This document shows, in pieces, positions 33,340 to 44,375 of a stretch of DNA of 64,000 nucleotides. The stretch is from Balaenoptera acutorostrata. Taxonomy: Eukaryota > Chordata > Mammalia > Artiodactyla > Balaenopteridae. The position numbers and the translations under genes were made by a program. The stretch covers positions 43,569,641 through 43,633,640 of the forward strand of contig NC_080074.1 of assembly GCF_949987535.1 (NCBI RefSeq), in the 5' to 3' direction. Each line of letters starts with the position of its first letter. Position 1 is the first letter of the stretch. Below the pieces are notes generated by a model. That model did no database searches. It was not told the DNA's origin and was given only the letters and a program-made list of their open reading frames with translations.

Positions 33340-34175
33340 GCGGGACGCCGAAGAGGGAGTCAGGTGTCAGGATAGTTTCCTGCAGGAGGTAATGCCTGAC
33401 CTGAGTCATTTAAAAAATGTGAGCTAAGTATTGAAGAAAGAGTAGGCATTCTCCAGGTGTTTATGTGTGTATTTGTTTGCAGACATAGGAGAGGTTAGGG
33501 TGGTCCAGGTAGAGGGAGTAGGGTGTATAAAGGTACAAAGGTGGGAAGAAAGAAAATGACCTATCGGTAAGTAATGGGGAGACAGGTAGAGGTTAAAGGG
33601 GGTAGAGGTAGATGAGATTGTCCAGAAAAAGCATATACAGAGAAGAGGCTGGAGGATGGACTTGCAAGACAGGTGAGAGAAGCATTCCGATCAGAGAATG
33701 AGAGTGAGTGGCCAGGCATAGAGGAGGAGAAACCAGAGAAAGTGTGTTCAGTAAAGTCAAAATTCCTAGGAGCATCAGTAGGCGTGGTTTTCTGATTTTC
33801 TCCAACAGTGCTGAGCAGCCTGGCTCTAAATGTGGAAAAGGTACGCAGACAGTGTGATGGATCCAAAACTTGGGTTTTGCCAGGTGAACGTGGCTGACTA
33901 TAGGCAAGGAAGTTGAGGATCGTTCAAGAGATGCTGCGTGATGGACCTGAGCCTTGGCAGGTAGGGCTGGAAGCGAGTATAGAGAGGCCTTAATTAAAAG
34001 ACGTTGGTCAAGGATGGGAGGCCTTAATGAGTCAGAGAGAGGGTGTGGTGGGCGTAAAGGACTCAAGGAGCTGAAGGGATAGGAAATTATGGTCAGAATG
34101 AGGTGCTGAATTTCAGGTCAAGCCATAAGGTCTAAAGGTGTAATCATGGCTCATGGGGGTGAGAGGCAAAACTGC
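33340..34175 (-). repeat. Antisense L2-like LINE remains
   Basis: TCAGGATAGTTTCCTGCAGG, GGTAATGCCTGACCTGAG, GAAGAAAGAGTAGGCATTC and later purine-rich wording resemble the antisense L2-type copies at 21.6 and 31.1 kb. Strongly diverged, and the right half is less certain. Confidence 0.45.
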
Positions 34176-34182
34176 AAGGGAA

Positions 34183-34789
34183 GAATACTAGTTAGGGTTC
34201 TTCTGAAAAAAACAGAATCAATAGAATATATATATCTTATGGTATTGGGTATTGTATGTATTCCATACTCCGTATCTATATATCCGTGTCTGTCTGTCTA
34301 TCTATCTACCTACCTACCTATGTAAAGAGATTTATTCTAAGGAATTGGCTCATATGATTATGGAAGTGGGCAAGTCCCAAGATCTGCAGGGTGAGTCAGC
34401 AGCCTGGAGACTCAGGAAAACTGATGGCTTAGCTCCATCCAAGTCCAGAGGCATGAAAACCAGGAGAGCCCATGGAATAGTTCCAGTCCTAAGGCCGGCA
34501 AGCTTGAGACCTAGGAAGAGCCAATGTTTCGGTTTAAGTTTGAAGGTGGGAGAATTATGTGAATTCCCCCTCTTAAGTAGGGGAGGGTCAGTAGTTTTGC
34601 TCTATTTAGCCCTTCAATTGCTGGATGAGGCCCATCCACGTTAGGGAAGGCAATCTGCTTTACTCAGTCTACTGTTTTAAATGTTAATCTCATCCAAAAA
34701 CACCTTCACAGAAACACCCAGAATAATGCTTGACTAAATATCTGGGCACCCTGTGGCCCAGTCAAGTTGACACATGAAATGAACCATCA
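34183..34789 (-). repeat. Ancient LTR-like repeat with TG...CA-type ends
   Basis: On the minus strand it starts TGATGGTTCATTTCATGTGTC and ends near AGAACCCTAACTAGTA. The plus strand holds GAGATTTATTCTAAGGAATTGGC, the reverse of an AATAAATCTC polyadenylation region. GGGAA/TGGAA flanks (34178-34182, 34790-34794) are a possible 5-bp duplication. A TCTG/TCTA/CTAC microsatellite sits at 34281-34322. Family not named. Confidence 0.55.
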
Positions 34790-34794
34790 TGGAA

Positions 34795-35850
34795 AGTGAT
34801 CCACTTACTCCAGATCCTCTGTGCTGGCTCTGGTCTTTCTGGCCTTGACCTTCTGGCTCCAAGTTGCCACTTCAGCTCCTGCCTTTGACCATTGTCCCCC
34901 AAACCTGAGTCTGCTCATTAGAACTGTGATGGGAAGTTTCTGTGCGGATTGGGGTTGACACCTGAGAGCTGGGACTGAGTTTTGACAGGGCTGTATGCAA
35001 AGATTGCTTGCTGGGAGCGGCCTGCTATGAAGAGAGCTATGTAGTAGTATGGCTGCAACTGTCTAATCTGTGCCCAGTACCCAATTCCTACAGGGAAAAT
35101 CAAGGCTAAATTGGTTCCTCAGAGCATTTGAGGGCCAAAGAAATGATTGCAGGTACATTACTATGTGCCACCGCTTAGGTGAGCTTAATGGAACCGATAA
35201 CAGATGCTGTCTACATCCAGCTACAAAAGGAACTGCCCTCACTGCAGATGAGGACTGTTGGAACACAAGTTCACCCGCCAGGGACTACCAGAGAAGAGAT
35301 TATGATTAGGCCTCTTGTTTCCTGAGCAGAGCAGTGTTAATGGAAATCATGGAGATCATAATAAGTTGGTGGCTTCAGGGTAGTAGACGGATCGTAAGGA
35401 AAAGACCTGCCTTTGTTGAGTGATTTTTGTTACCCCTAAAGGTAACAAGACTAGTAAGTAAGGTATCTCTTTTAAGGTGCTCTTGTGGTATTAAAAAGTT
35501 TACTGCATCTGAGCCTCCCAAGACTGGGGTTTTAAAGTGACCCTTGACAGAAAGTCTGAAAAATTGGACAACTTCTCTGGAATAGGCCTTGGGAGAGACA
35601 GATAATATTATCAATTGGTACTCTTGTTTCTTTCCTCATTGGGATCAATTATATTCCCACCAATCCCTTCCACGTGGGATAGTCTCCTGTTCTGTTTGAA
35701 TTTCATGGAGTTGAAAGTCTTACATGTATTCCAGACTCCATTAATTCCAAAGGAACCTAATTCAAAAATAACCTTCAAAGGTGTTCACTTATTTCTCTAT
35801 TTCTTAACTCAGCTGTTAAATGATTAGATTTTCATCTTTTCATCTGTTTG
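34795..35850. other. Unassigned sequence
   Basis: No repeat or gene that I can support. Confidence 0.3.
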
Positions 35851-35854
35851 GGGA

Positions 35855-36290
35855 TTGAATCCAGGCCCCATCTTTTACATAATGTGCAATCTTGGGAAAG
35901 TTATTAAACTTCTATGGATGTCAGTTTCCTTATCTATAAAATAGTGATAATAATAGAATCTACCTCCTGGGTTACCATGGAGATTCAATAAGATATTCTA
36001 TATACAGTTGACCCTTGAACAACACTGGGGTTAGGGGCACTGACCCACCACACAGCTGAAATCTGCCTCTGCCTCAAAAACAATGGAATTGATAAATGAT
36101 TCACCCAAGGACAGGAAGCTGGAACAGTTTGGGTAGAATCAGAGTTCAAACCCTACTTTGAGTCCACATATTGTGATCTCTAAACAAACACAAACTTTTC
36201 CCCACACTTAGTTCAAGGGTCAACTGCAGTTGCCACAATTTTAGCAAAGAGCAAATGCTCAGTAGACATTAGCTCTAATTTTTATTTGTT
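35855..36290 (+). repeat. Sense MIR interrupted by a MER8-type transposon
   Basis: Left part ends at 36004: TGTGCAATCTTGGGAAAGTT, GTCAGTTTCCTTATCTATAAAATAG, CTCCTGGGTTACCATGGAG. The right part resumes at 36227 with AGCAAAGAGCAAATGCTCAGTAG, the MIR 3' end. The 222 bp between is the element described next. Confidence 0.75.
36005..36226. mobile_element. MER8/Tigger-type DNA transposon containing a MIR-like insert
   Basis: Inverted ends: CAGTTGACCCTTGAACAAC at the left, GTTCAAGGGTCAACTG at the right. TA precedes it and CA follows, a decayed TA duplication. The interior from about 36091 to 36180 does not read like the usual MER8 core but like an antisense MIR (TTCACCCAAGGACAGGAAGC, GAATCAGAGTTCAAACCC). 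No transposase. Confidence 0.75.
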
Positions 36291-36796
36291 ATTCTGCACC
36301 TCAAATTCTTTCAGGTTGTCTTTATAGGTATATAGCTGATATATGTTTATTGAGTGACCAACAATGGGATGTTTACTCAGCTGTGACTCATGCTTTATTT
36401 ACTATAGGTGACTATATTATATTTGAAAGTGGAAACAAGAAAATCTTGCTTTTCATAGTCTGTGCAAGTACCAAATTTTGCTTGACTGGGTGCATTTAAG
36501 GGGAGTGAGGTGAAGGAAGGAATATTTGGGTGGTAAATCTCTATTCCTAAGTCTCATTTCTAGCTTTCAGCTGTGCAGGAAGCCAGTGATTACATTTCTG
36601 ACACTAATAACCTTTTTGCTCATGACTCATCTCAGATGATGGCATACGGAAACCATGGCTCTGGTAAATGGACGTGTAATTTGTTTCTCAGATTTAATAG
36701 TGTATGAATTGGGATTCTCTGAGCGCTAATCTCCCTAACAAGGACAATTCCTGATTGCAAATTATTTAGTCTATATACAGTTTGGAAACTTAGGAA

Positions 36797-36886
36797 TTCA
36801 GATATTTAGATATTTAGGTATTTAGATATTTAAATATTTAGATATTTGGATATTAGATATCTAAATTCAGAAATTTAGATATTCAG
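36797..36886. repeat. Octamer-type tandem repeat (GATATTTA)n
   Basis: GATATTTA and one-base variants (GGTATTTA, AATATTTA, GATATTTG) recur in register about ten times, then degrade through GATATCTAAATTC. Confidence 0.85.
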
Positions 36887-37164
36887 TATTTCACAAGCCA
36901 GACTATTCATGTTCAGAGAATATCTACCAAATCCTCTGATTTGGTTCAGATAACATACAAGCTTATGCAACTCTTGTAGAAGGTATTGAACAACAAAGCA
37001 GCGAATCACATGGCTTGGTTAATCTTGCCTTAGGTTATTCAGTCATTGTTCAAACATGTGTACTCTGGACACACAAATGAATGTGATACCATCTCTGTTC
37101 TCTGGGGGCTCAATGGCAGGTAGTACGTTAGTCAGAAAAATATGGTGGTTACAGCAGGAAACAA

Positions 37165-37330
37165 CCATTTATCCATCTATCCATTTATCCATCAATTCAA
37201 TAAATATTAATGAAGCATTTATAGGAGCCAGACACCAAGCTAGGTATAAGTGATTCAACAATGGTAATATAGATGCTTCCTGCCCTCTTAGACTTGTTAA
37301 AACTCATAGTAGAGATAAAAAATTAAACAC
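37165..37330 (-). repeat. Antisense L2-like fragment
   Basis: TTCAATAAATATTAATGAAGC, CCAGACACCAAGCTAGG, ATTCAACAATGGTAATATAG, TTCCTGCCCTCTTAGACTTG: the antisense L2 3'-end order. Confidence 0.6.
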
Positions 37331-38221
37331 ATTTACAGTACATTGTGATAAATGCAAGATAAGGAAACATTTATAGCCCATGTGACACAGACGATTGATA
37401 TAAGGAAAGGAGCTACAGTAATCAAAGTTTTAAAATGCTCAGTTCAGAACTGATATTTTTTCTTTTCTTTCTTTTTCCCTCTTTGTTTTTGTTTTCTCTT
37501 TTCTTTCTTTTCCTCTTCTTTTCTCTTGAGACTAGAAAGATCGGAAGTCATGAGCAGAATACAGTTCCATTCAAAAGAAGTTATATGGGAGGGTTGTACC
37601 TTTAGAAGTTTCTTTGGTTATATGAGTTTGTACAAAAGCAATTAGGAGTACAGTTAGAAAGAGTGATAGTAATATAGTGGGTGTCTTAAGTGGAAGAAAA
37701 CCTGTATATTAGGCAATGGACTTTGAGTAATTGCAGACACAAACAGCAAAGAGTTCTTTAAGATGAGCATTTTAGCACTGACAGCAGGAAACAACCAAAA
37801 AGGACCTGCCTGGATATAGAGACCATGATGAAAGAAGATGCAGATTTGGACTCAGATGAGGACAGGGCTTTTCTTCTAAGTGGTCCTGGCTGAGGGCTTC
37901 ACCAGTGTCCTAGAGGGGAGGGTGTTTATACTCGTAATTATTTATGTTTTACTGTACATATTTCTGCTTAAGATAACTATAAGTAAATTATATGTATTCA
38001 GTTCCTTTCATCATAGGGGGTTGTATTTCCTTAAACATTGTCTCATTTTCCTCATCAGGAACTGAGTTATAAACGTTTTTTTCTTTTACCGTTAGGAAGT
38101 ACCTGAATCAGATAGAAACAACCAACACGAGTGTCCTAGCACCCAAGCAGGTAGCTGAGTAAGAAGTCCTCATTTGTTTTTGGTAAAAAGTCCTAAACAC
38201 TGAAAGCATCTGCAAAGTCAG
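37331..38221. other. Unassigned sequence with a pyrimidine tract
   Basis: An almost pure C/T stretch lies at 37457-37527. No gene supported. Confidence 0.35.
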
Positions 38222-38400
38222 AAGTTCCCAAGTCTCCTTGTGTATCAGAAATACCTGAGGAGCTTTGAAAAAATAGAGACAACCTTCCTATCCTGGGAGA
38301 TTCTGATTTAGTAGGTTTGGGAGAGAGAGCTGGAGATATATTGTTAAAAAGGCTTCTCGGGTGATTCTAATGTACCTAGTCTGCCATGGGTGGCTGTTTC
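38222..38400 (+). repeat. MER5A-type hAT element
   Basis: AGTTCCCAAGTCTCCTTGTG, ATCAGAAATACCTGAGGAGC, GGGAGATTCTGATTTAGTAGG and CGGGTGATTCTAATGTACC follow the MER5A order. Non-autonomous, no ORF. Confidence 0.8.
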
Positions 38401-40680
38401 TGACCATCGTACCAGGTTAACTGTAGATTTCTCATTTATTTCCCTTTTCAGGTGGATCACTCATTTTAAAACTTAAACATAGGTTTACATCAATGGCAAT
38501 ATAAAATTCTTATTCCCTTCTTTTGTCCCATCCTCTCTTCTTTCATCTCTTCCACATTTTTCATTGAATCCTAAAATTTGTAGGTACATTGTGAACACCT
38601 CGTCTAAATCCTGCTTTGAGATAAGAGAAGAAAAGTAAATAAACTATTAGGGAAATCCCTTGCCCAATAAAATTTCCTGGAAGAGTCTCAGAGTCAGGTA
38701 GCAATTCACAAGTGGAACTACTTTACAATCAACACAACGTGGTTGAAAAAGATGTGGGGCGGAGCAGTTGACAATCTGCGGAAGTCAACACATTGTGCAG
38801 CTGGCTTTTTCAGACCTGCCTTCTTGCCTCTGGTAAGCTCTTTCAGTGTGTTCCATCCCGTCTCATGACTCATGACTCAGCTTCAATGACCTGGCAGGCT
38901 TCTCACGGTGGCCCCTTGGTTTGGCAGTTTGGTGAAGGCTTTCCTTCCAGGGCTGGGGCTGCTTTGAGCCCTACTCTGCCAACTGAGATTTAGCCTATCC
39001 GTCTCCTTGGCCCTTTCCGGCTCCCTTGTACCTGGGCTCCTTCCCTAGGCAAATGGCCTTTTGGAGGCACAGTCCCCCCAGAACTTTTTTTCCCAGTGTT
39101 TGATCAACTTCATAACCAAATAATTTCTCCCTTGTGTTCAGCTGAGCTCTCTTTTGTCATAATGTAACCATTATCTCCTTATCTAGTCTTCAGAGGACCA
39201 ATATCCTCATAGGACCCAATTTCTGTTCCTCTAATATTCTCTCTTACCTCTAAGCTCTCATGCTGTTTTCTTTTATGAATTAATAAGTATAACAGTGCTT
39301 GACATAGAGTAGACGTATGTAGGTGTTATTTCTATTATTGTTTTCTTTACATCCTTCTAGTACTGTGAACAGAGGTACACTTATTTCTCTAATAAATAAG
39401 TGATTTCTCGAATAAGGATCTGAGTAAGAAGGACAGGGGTACAATTACTGTCACGTTCCTTTTACTTCATTACACACTAACTTCCACTTTCCTCCTTCGT
39501 ATCTCCCGACCCTCCACCTCACACACCTCAGCTAAACTGCTAACTTTGAATTTGTTTTCAAGGACAATGACCTCCAATTTTTTTTTTTTCTCTTTTATTT
39601 GTCACTGCTGAGTACTTTTTCCTCATGTTAAATTAGGTATGTTTTGGCAGTAATTTGTGATAAGAGACATAGCGATGTAGTTTCCCTTTTCATTTTCCAT
39701 AAAAATTGCTTATTGTGCCCTATTTGTTTATGGTAGGAAGTTATGGTCACATAAACTCATATACATTTACATTGCTCAGAAGCATTGTTTGTAGAAGAGC
39801 AGACGTTTTCAGTTTCATTACCCCTGGTCTTTTTTCAGTTTGAGGTAAAATCTTCCTCCCTAAGATTCATTACATAAATAAAATGTGATCAATGAGTTTG
39901 CCTTGAAATAATTTTTGAGGTGTGATACGAAACATCTTCTGTTGACAAGAGACCTCTTACTGTAAGACTTGGTCTACATAGGAAGACAGAGGACCTGCTG
40001 TAATTTTGGCAAGAGTCAAGGTAGGGACCAGAGGTTGGTTGGTCAATTGAAAAAGTCTGCTAAAGCTAGGAAATAAAGATACATAGATATATAGCTATAG
40101 ATATCTAAATGTCTTAAACTTTTTAGTTTAAACTTAAAATGCATGGATTATTTTTTACTGTGAAGTCCGGCTTTTCCTTCTTTGAGTTCACTGTTTGGAG
40201 TTCCACGTCCTCATTCTTATATAAACCACTCTTGTCATGCACCATTAACCACATCCAGTTTCAATTTCTTTAAAGTGGAGCAAGATCTTAAAAACACTTG
40301 CAAAGTAAACTGACTGTCATCTCTGTCTAGACGAAAGTTTTCATATATTTTTCTTCCTGCCTTTTACAGTTGCCTCACCCACACCTAGATGGACAGCAGT
40401 TTTTAAAGCAACTCACTTTTGAGTTTTTTGAGACATTCAACTAAATTTTTACAGAAACCTTTTCTGTTTACATTTATATTTTATCGGTTTATGTAGTATT
40501 TACTATAATTACATAATTCTGATAACAAATACAATGGGTATAAACATGTCTGGGATTGAAGACAAGTGATTCTTTATAGCTCAGTTGATGGGCACCTGAA
40601 GTGCAGAGGCTGCTGGGAAACAAGTCTGTGCTTGCCTATAGGTCAGTGGGTTTAAAGAGGGACAGAGATGGCTCAGTGTG
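38401..40680. other. Single-copy sequence with no supported gene
   Basis: About 2.3 kb. Seen: a poly-T at 39578-39590 and a short ATAGATAT-rich patch at 40078-40105. Nothing else recognised. Confidence 0.35.
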
Positions 40681-40682
40681 AC

Positions 40683-40775
40683 CACGTATCCTGGTTTGTG
40701 CCTTTTGTCCTGGCTTAACTATTAAGAGCACTGTTTTCATTCTTCCAGAGGTCCTGGGTAATAAATTACACGGTC
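40683..40775. repeat. Short hAT-like inverted-repeat element
   Basis: GTGACCACGTATCCTGGTTTG at the left is answered by AATTACACGGTCACC at the right. The wording resembles a MER-type non-autonomous DNA element. Related by eye to 43333-43438. Confidence 0.5.
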
Positions 40776-40941
40776 ACCCCTAGTGTTGGTTAACCCAGTT
40801 AGTCTGGTTAAGTGGAGGTAAAAGTTGATTAAGAGAGTTTCTACTGAATTTGGTTAGAGTTTCATTGTAGCTGACTTGACAATGCCTATAAATCCTTGCC
40901 AACTGGTGGGTAGAATTGGAGTTGTTGAGAGGATAGAGTTC

Positions 40942-41415
40942 TTTTTTTTTTTTTTTTAATTGCAGTATAGTCAATTTACAGTGTTGTGTTAGTTTCAGGT
41001 ATATAGCAAAGTGATTCAGTTATACATATATATATATATATATTTTTAGATTCTTTTTCCTTGTAAGTTATTACAAAATATTGAGTATAGTTCCCTGTGC
41101 TATACAGTAGGTCCTTGTTGGTTATCTATTTTATATGTACTAGTGTGTTTATGTTAATCCCCAATTCCTAATTTATCCCCCCCCTTTCCTCTTTGGTAAC
41201 CATAAGTTTGTTTTCTATGTCTATGGGTCTATTTCTGTTTTGTAGATAAGTTCATTTGTATCATTTTTTTTAGATTCCGCATATAAGCGATATCATATTT
41301 GTCTTTGTCTGGCTTACTTAATACGGTAATCTCTAGGTCCATCCATGTTGCTGCCAATGGCATTATTTCATTCTTTTTTATGGCTCAGTAATATTCCATT
41401 ATATATATATATATG

Positions 41416-41455
<40 letters not shown>

Positions 41456-41613
41456 ACATCTATCCATTCATCTGTTGATGGACAGTTAGGTTGCTTCTAT
41501 ATCTTAGCTATTGTAAATAATGCTGCAGTGAACATTGGGGTGCATGTATCTTTTCAAGTTATGGTTTTCTTTGGATATATGCCCAGGAGTGGGATTGCAG
41601 GAGCATGTGGTAG
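40942..41613 (-). mobile_element. 5'-truncated older L1: end of ORF2 plus 3' UTR
   Basis: Poly-T, then GTGTTGTGTTAGTTTCAGG, TCTCTAGGTCCATCCATG, TTGATGGACAGTTAGGTTGC and GGATATATGCCCAGGAGTGG, parallel to the ORF2 3' end of the full-length L1 but with a different 3' UTR. An (AT)n/(AC)n tract (41401-41451) has expanded inside it. Its coding frame is broken. Confidence 0.9.
41401..41451. repeat. (AT)n-(AC)n microsatellite
   Basis: About 14 bases of AT followed by about 34 bases of AC, inside the truncated L1. Confidence 0.95.
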
Positions 41614-42460
41614 AGAAGGTAGAATGCTTGACTCAGGCTGGGAATGGGGCCAGAGGCACTGAGTAGCCCAGATGGCTGCTGAGAGGCTGTGTTGAGAGCC
41701 TACCAGGTAAATGGTGCCGCAAGGGGTCTCCTCCGCTGCTGCTGGTAGAGCGGCTCATTCAGGTAGGCAGGTATTAGAAACAGGTGATGATCGTGAGCAC
41801 CAAAGATGACTTTCATTGACACGGGAATCAAAAGTGCACCAATTTTCTGTGTGTGTGTGTGTGTGTTTTAAGCATTGGTAAATGTGATTAACTGAAAATG
41901 ATATTAAATAAAACCTTTTTGCTTTCTGGCAGTGTTTCTGGGCCTGAGTCTCCCCACCCGCATCCATTTTCTCCATTTCTGCCGTTGCCTTCCTGTACTG
42001 TTCCTCAGTCCCTCCTTGTCTTGGTTCCCTCCCAACACTGCCTCTTCCTTATCTGGCTCAGGATCCTAGAGAGGAAGCTGACCACCAGTGTGTTCTATCT
42101 TGGGGAGAGACAACCCCACTTTGCCCAGCAGGCTGATGCAAGGGGACCACTGCTCACCACCTCCACCTCTTCTTTCTCCCCTCCTTCTACACGTACCTAC
42201 CTTTTTTGCCACGTGGACCTCTATGCTGGTTTCTGTGCTTGGAGGGCAACTCCAGAGCTACAGTCCTTAGAATGGATTAAGCCTGGAGTTGGCTCTAGAC
42301 CCTGACATCCAGAAGATCTGACCCTCCACTATATAACCTATGTGGTCTGTAACTGAGCACTGAGCTTGAGTTGGGGCAGGAGGGTCATTGAAGAAACATC
42401 CATGGGGCCTGAATTCTGCTACTGCATTAAAGCTTTTTTAGTACTTTGACTCAGTTTCAG
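41614..42460. other. Unassigned sequence with a (GT)n tract
   Basis: (GT)n at 41848-41866. The CT-rich stretch 41950-42200 gives open frames of Pro/Ser composition that I do not regard as coding. Confidence 0.35.
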
Positions 42461-42464
42461 ATTA

Positions 42465-42735
42465 ACCAGTAATTGAGTATTTGCTATATACTAGTTCAGT
42501 GCTAGTTACTTTTATAAATACCATAACATTTAATCCTCACAACAATCCTTTGAGCTAATATTACACATACACACGCACACATACCACACCAATACACATG
42601 CATGCATGCACACATTATTTTTAAACAAATGAAGACATAAAAATCAGAAGGTATGAAGAAATATGTTTCTGGTCACACAGATGGCAAGCATGGACCCTGG
42701 ATTTGAACCTGATGCCTTTGACTAGGCATCTCCTT
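42465..42735 (-). repeat. Antisense MIR interrupted by (AC)n expansion
   Basis: CATTTAATCCTCACAACAATCC, then an ACACAC/CATGCATG-rich insert (42564-42615), then GGTCACACAGATGGCAAGC and GGATTTGAACCTGATGCC. Confidence 0.75.
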
Positions 42736-43332
42736 CCCAGCAGACCTTAGTTTTCCTCTTCTGTAAACAGTTGTTCAGAGAGTGTTGCTATTTACACACT
42801 GTAAGTAAAGAGATCAATGCCATGGTTTTCAAAATAAAATCCTAAAACCTGTTATTTAAGTGGAGTCTCGTGAGGGAGCTCAATGGCTGAAGTATGAAGC
42901 GGGTCTAAGCAGGGGGTCTAAGCAGGTGGAGGGCGTCTGCAGTCGTCGCCATTGCTTCCCTGCCTTCCACCCCTGCAGCCCCTCGGAGCACAGCCCAGCA
43001 ACACTGGATGAGTGTAATCACACATCTGCATCCGTTGAACTCAGAGGGCTCCGAAAGGGCAGGCAGTGGGGGATCGCCGTCCTCAGCCAGTGCTGAGTTC
43101 CCTCTCGGGAAGCAATGAGACTACACTTCCCTGTTCACTTTCTGGTCATTCCTTATCTATGTTCCTTATCTAAGCAAATGCACATCTATTCTTTTTTTTA
43201 AAACTCTTTTTGGTGAACAAATTGATGGAATTTGCATTTATGGTCTTATTCACTTTCCCAGTCATCCTTGGAATCCCAAAAACCAAAACAACATTTTGTT
43301 AAGGTACTTTGACAAGCAGCGGCTGTGCAGTA
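42736..43332. other. Unassigned sequence
   Basis: No gene or repeat that I can support. Confidence 0.3.
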
Positions 43333-43438
43333 GGATGACCAAACAATCCGGTTTGCCTGGGACTGAGGAATTTGCTGGGACACTAGACTTTTAGTGCTAA
43401 AACTGCAACAGTCCCAGGAAAACTGGGACAGTCGGCCA
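43333..43438. repeat. Palindromic hAT-like element
   Basis: GATGACCAAACAATCCGGTTTG and CCTGGGACTGAGG at the left mirror CAGTCCCAGGAAAACTGGGAC at the right. About 105 bp of near-palindrome, MER-type, non-coding. Confidence 0.6.
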
Positions 43439-43924
43439 TGAAGCCATGAGGTCACAAGAACTGGCCCTGAGGACCACTCTCCAGGGTACCCCAAACCACT
43501 ACTCCCATGACCTGGACAGTTGGTTCCTGGTCCCTGTGATCAGGTGAATTGCAGGTAGTTTAAGGAATCTAGTTAACACTGCTCCTTTATTCCTGGCCCT
43601 GAACTTGATCTGAAAATCAACGACAAAGGAGGCCATTTCAACGAGATTAAAAGGCAATACTTTTTTGTTTTTAAAGCATAGTTAGAATATGGACACTATC
43701 TCTTTTTATTCTATTCTCAAGCTATTTTTAAGGTAAATTAATAGCTACAGCTATTTTTAATGTTACCTAATAGAGAAGTGTTTTTTAAATTTTTATTTTC
43801 TATGGATTTCAGTTATCCTTTACACTTTTCTTTGTCGGGCATAAATAAATAAGAGTTGGCTAAAACAAACAAACAGACACCCCCACCCCAAACCTCGCAT
43901 TAGTTGCAAGCTGTAGTAAGCTGT

Positions 43925-44130
43925 ATTATCTGGCAGTGTGATTAAATGGAAAAAAAGGGCTCCCGAGTTGCTTATGGACTGTAAGACATTGGGAGGGTCC
44001 CTTAAACTCTCAGAGTCCAAGCTGCTTCTTTGCCCCAATGGAGATAATTACACCTGCCTAATAGGATTAGCATATGTCAAAGTGCTTGGCAAATTGCATT
44101 TGCTTGATAAATGTTAGTTTCTTTTCTCCC
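43925..44130 (+). repeat. Sense MIR
   Basis: CTTAAACTCTCAGAGTCC, GGAGATAATTACACCTGCC and AAGTGCTTGGCAAATTGC follow the sense MIR order to its 3' end. Confidence 0.75.
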
Positions 44131-44234
44131 TGGCATGGTCAAGTATCGCTTAATCAAATATTCTCATTACAAACTGAAAACTTTCTACTAAAGAATAAAG
44201 CATGTTTACCATTAAAAATGTACCAAACAAGCAT

Positions 44235-44375
44235 ACAGGCATGAGGGAACTTTTCTGGGTGATGAAAATATTCTATATTTTGATCTAGATAATGGTAACA
44301 TAGTGGTTCTCCAAGCAGTATACTTAAGACTTATGTATTTTACTGCATGTAAATTAATCTTCAGTTTTAAAAAGT
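44235..44375 (+). repeat. Old L1M 3' UTR fragment
   Basis: GGGTGATGAAAATATTCTATA, GATAATGGTAACATAGTGG and TGCATGTAAATTAATCTTC match the wording of old L1 3' UTRs. The A-tail is decayed. Confidence 0.6.

Noticed and set aside
33593..34066. 157-codon minus-strand ORF
   Set aside because: Low-complexity Pro/Leu/Ser frame opposite a purine-rich L2-like repeat, with no domain.
41898..42305. 135-codon plus-strand ORF
   Set aside because: Pro/Ser-rich translation of a CT-rich stretch with no coding signature.
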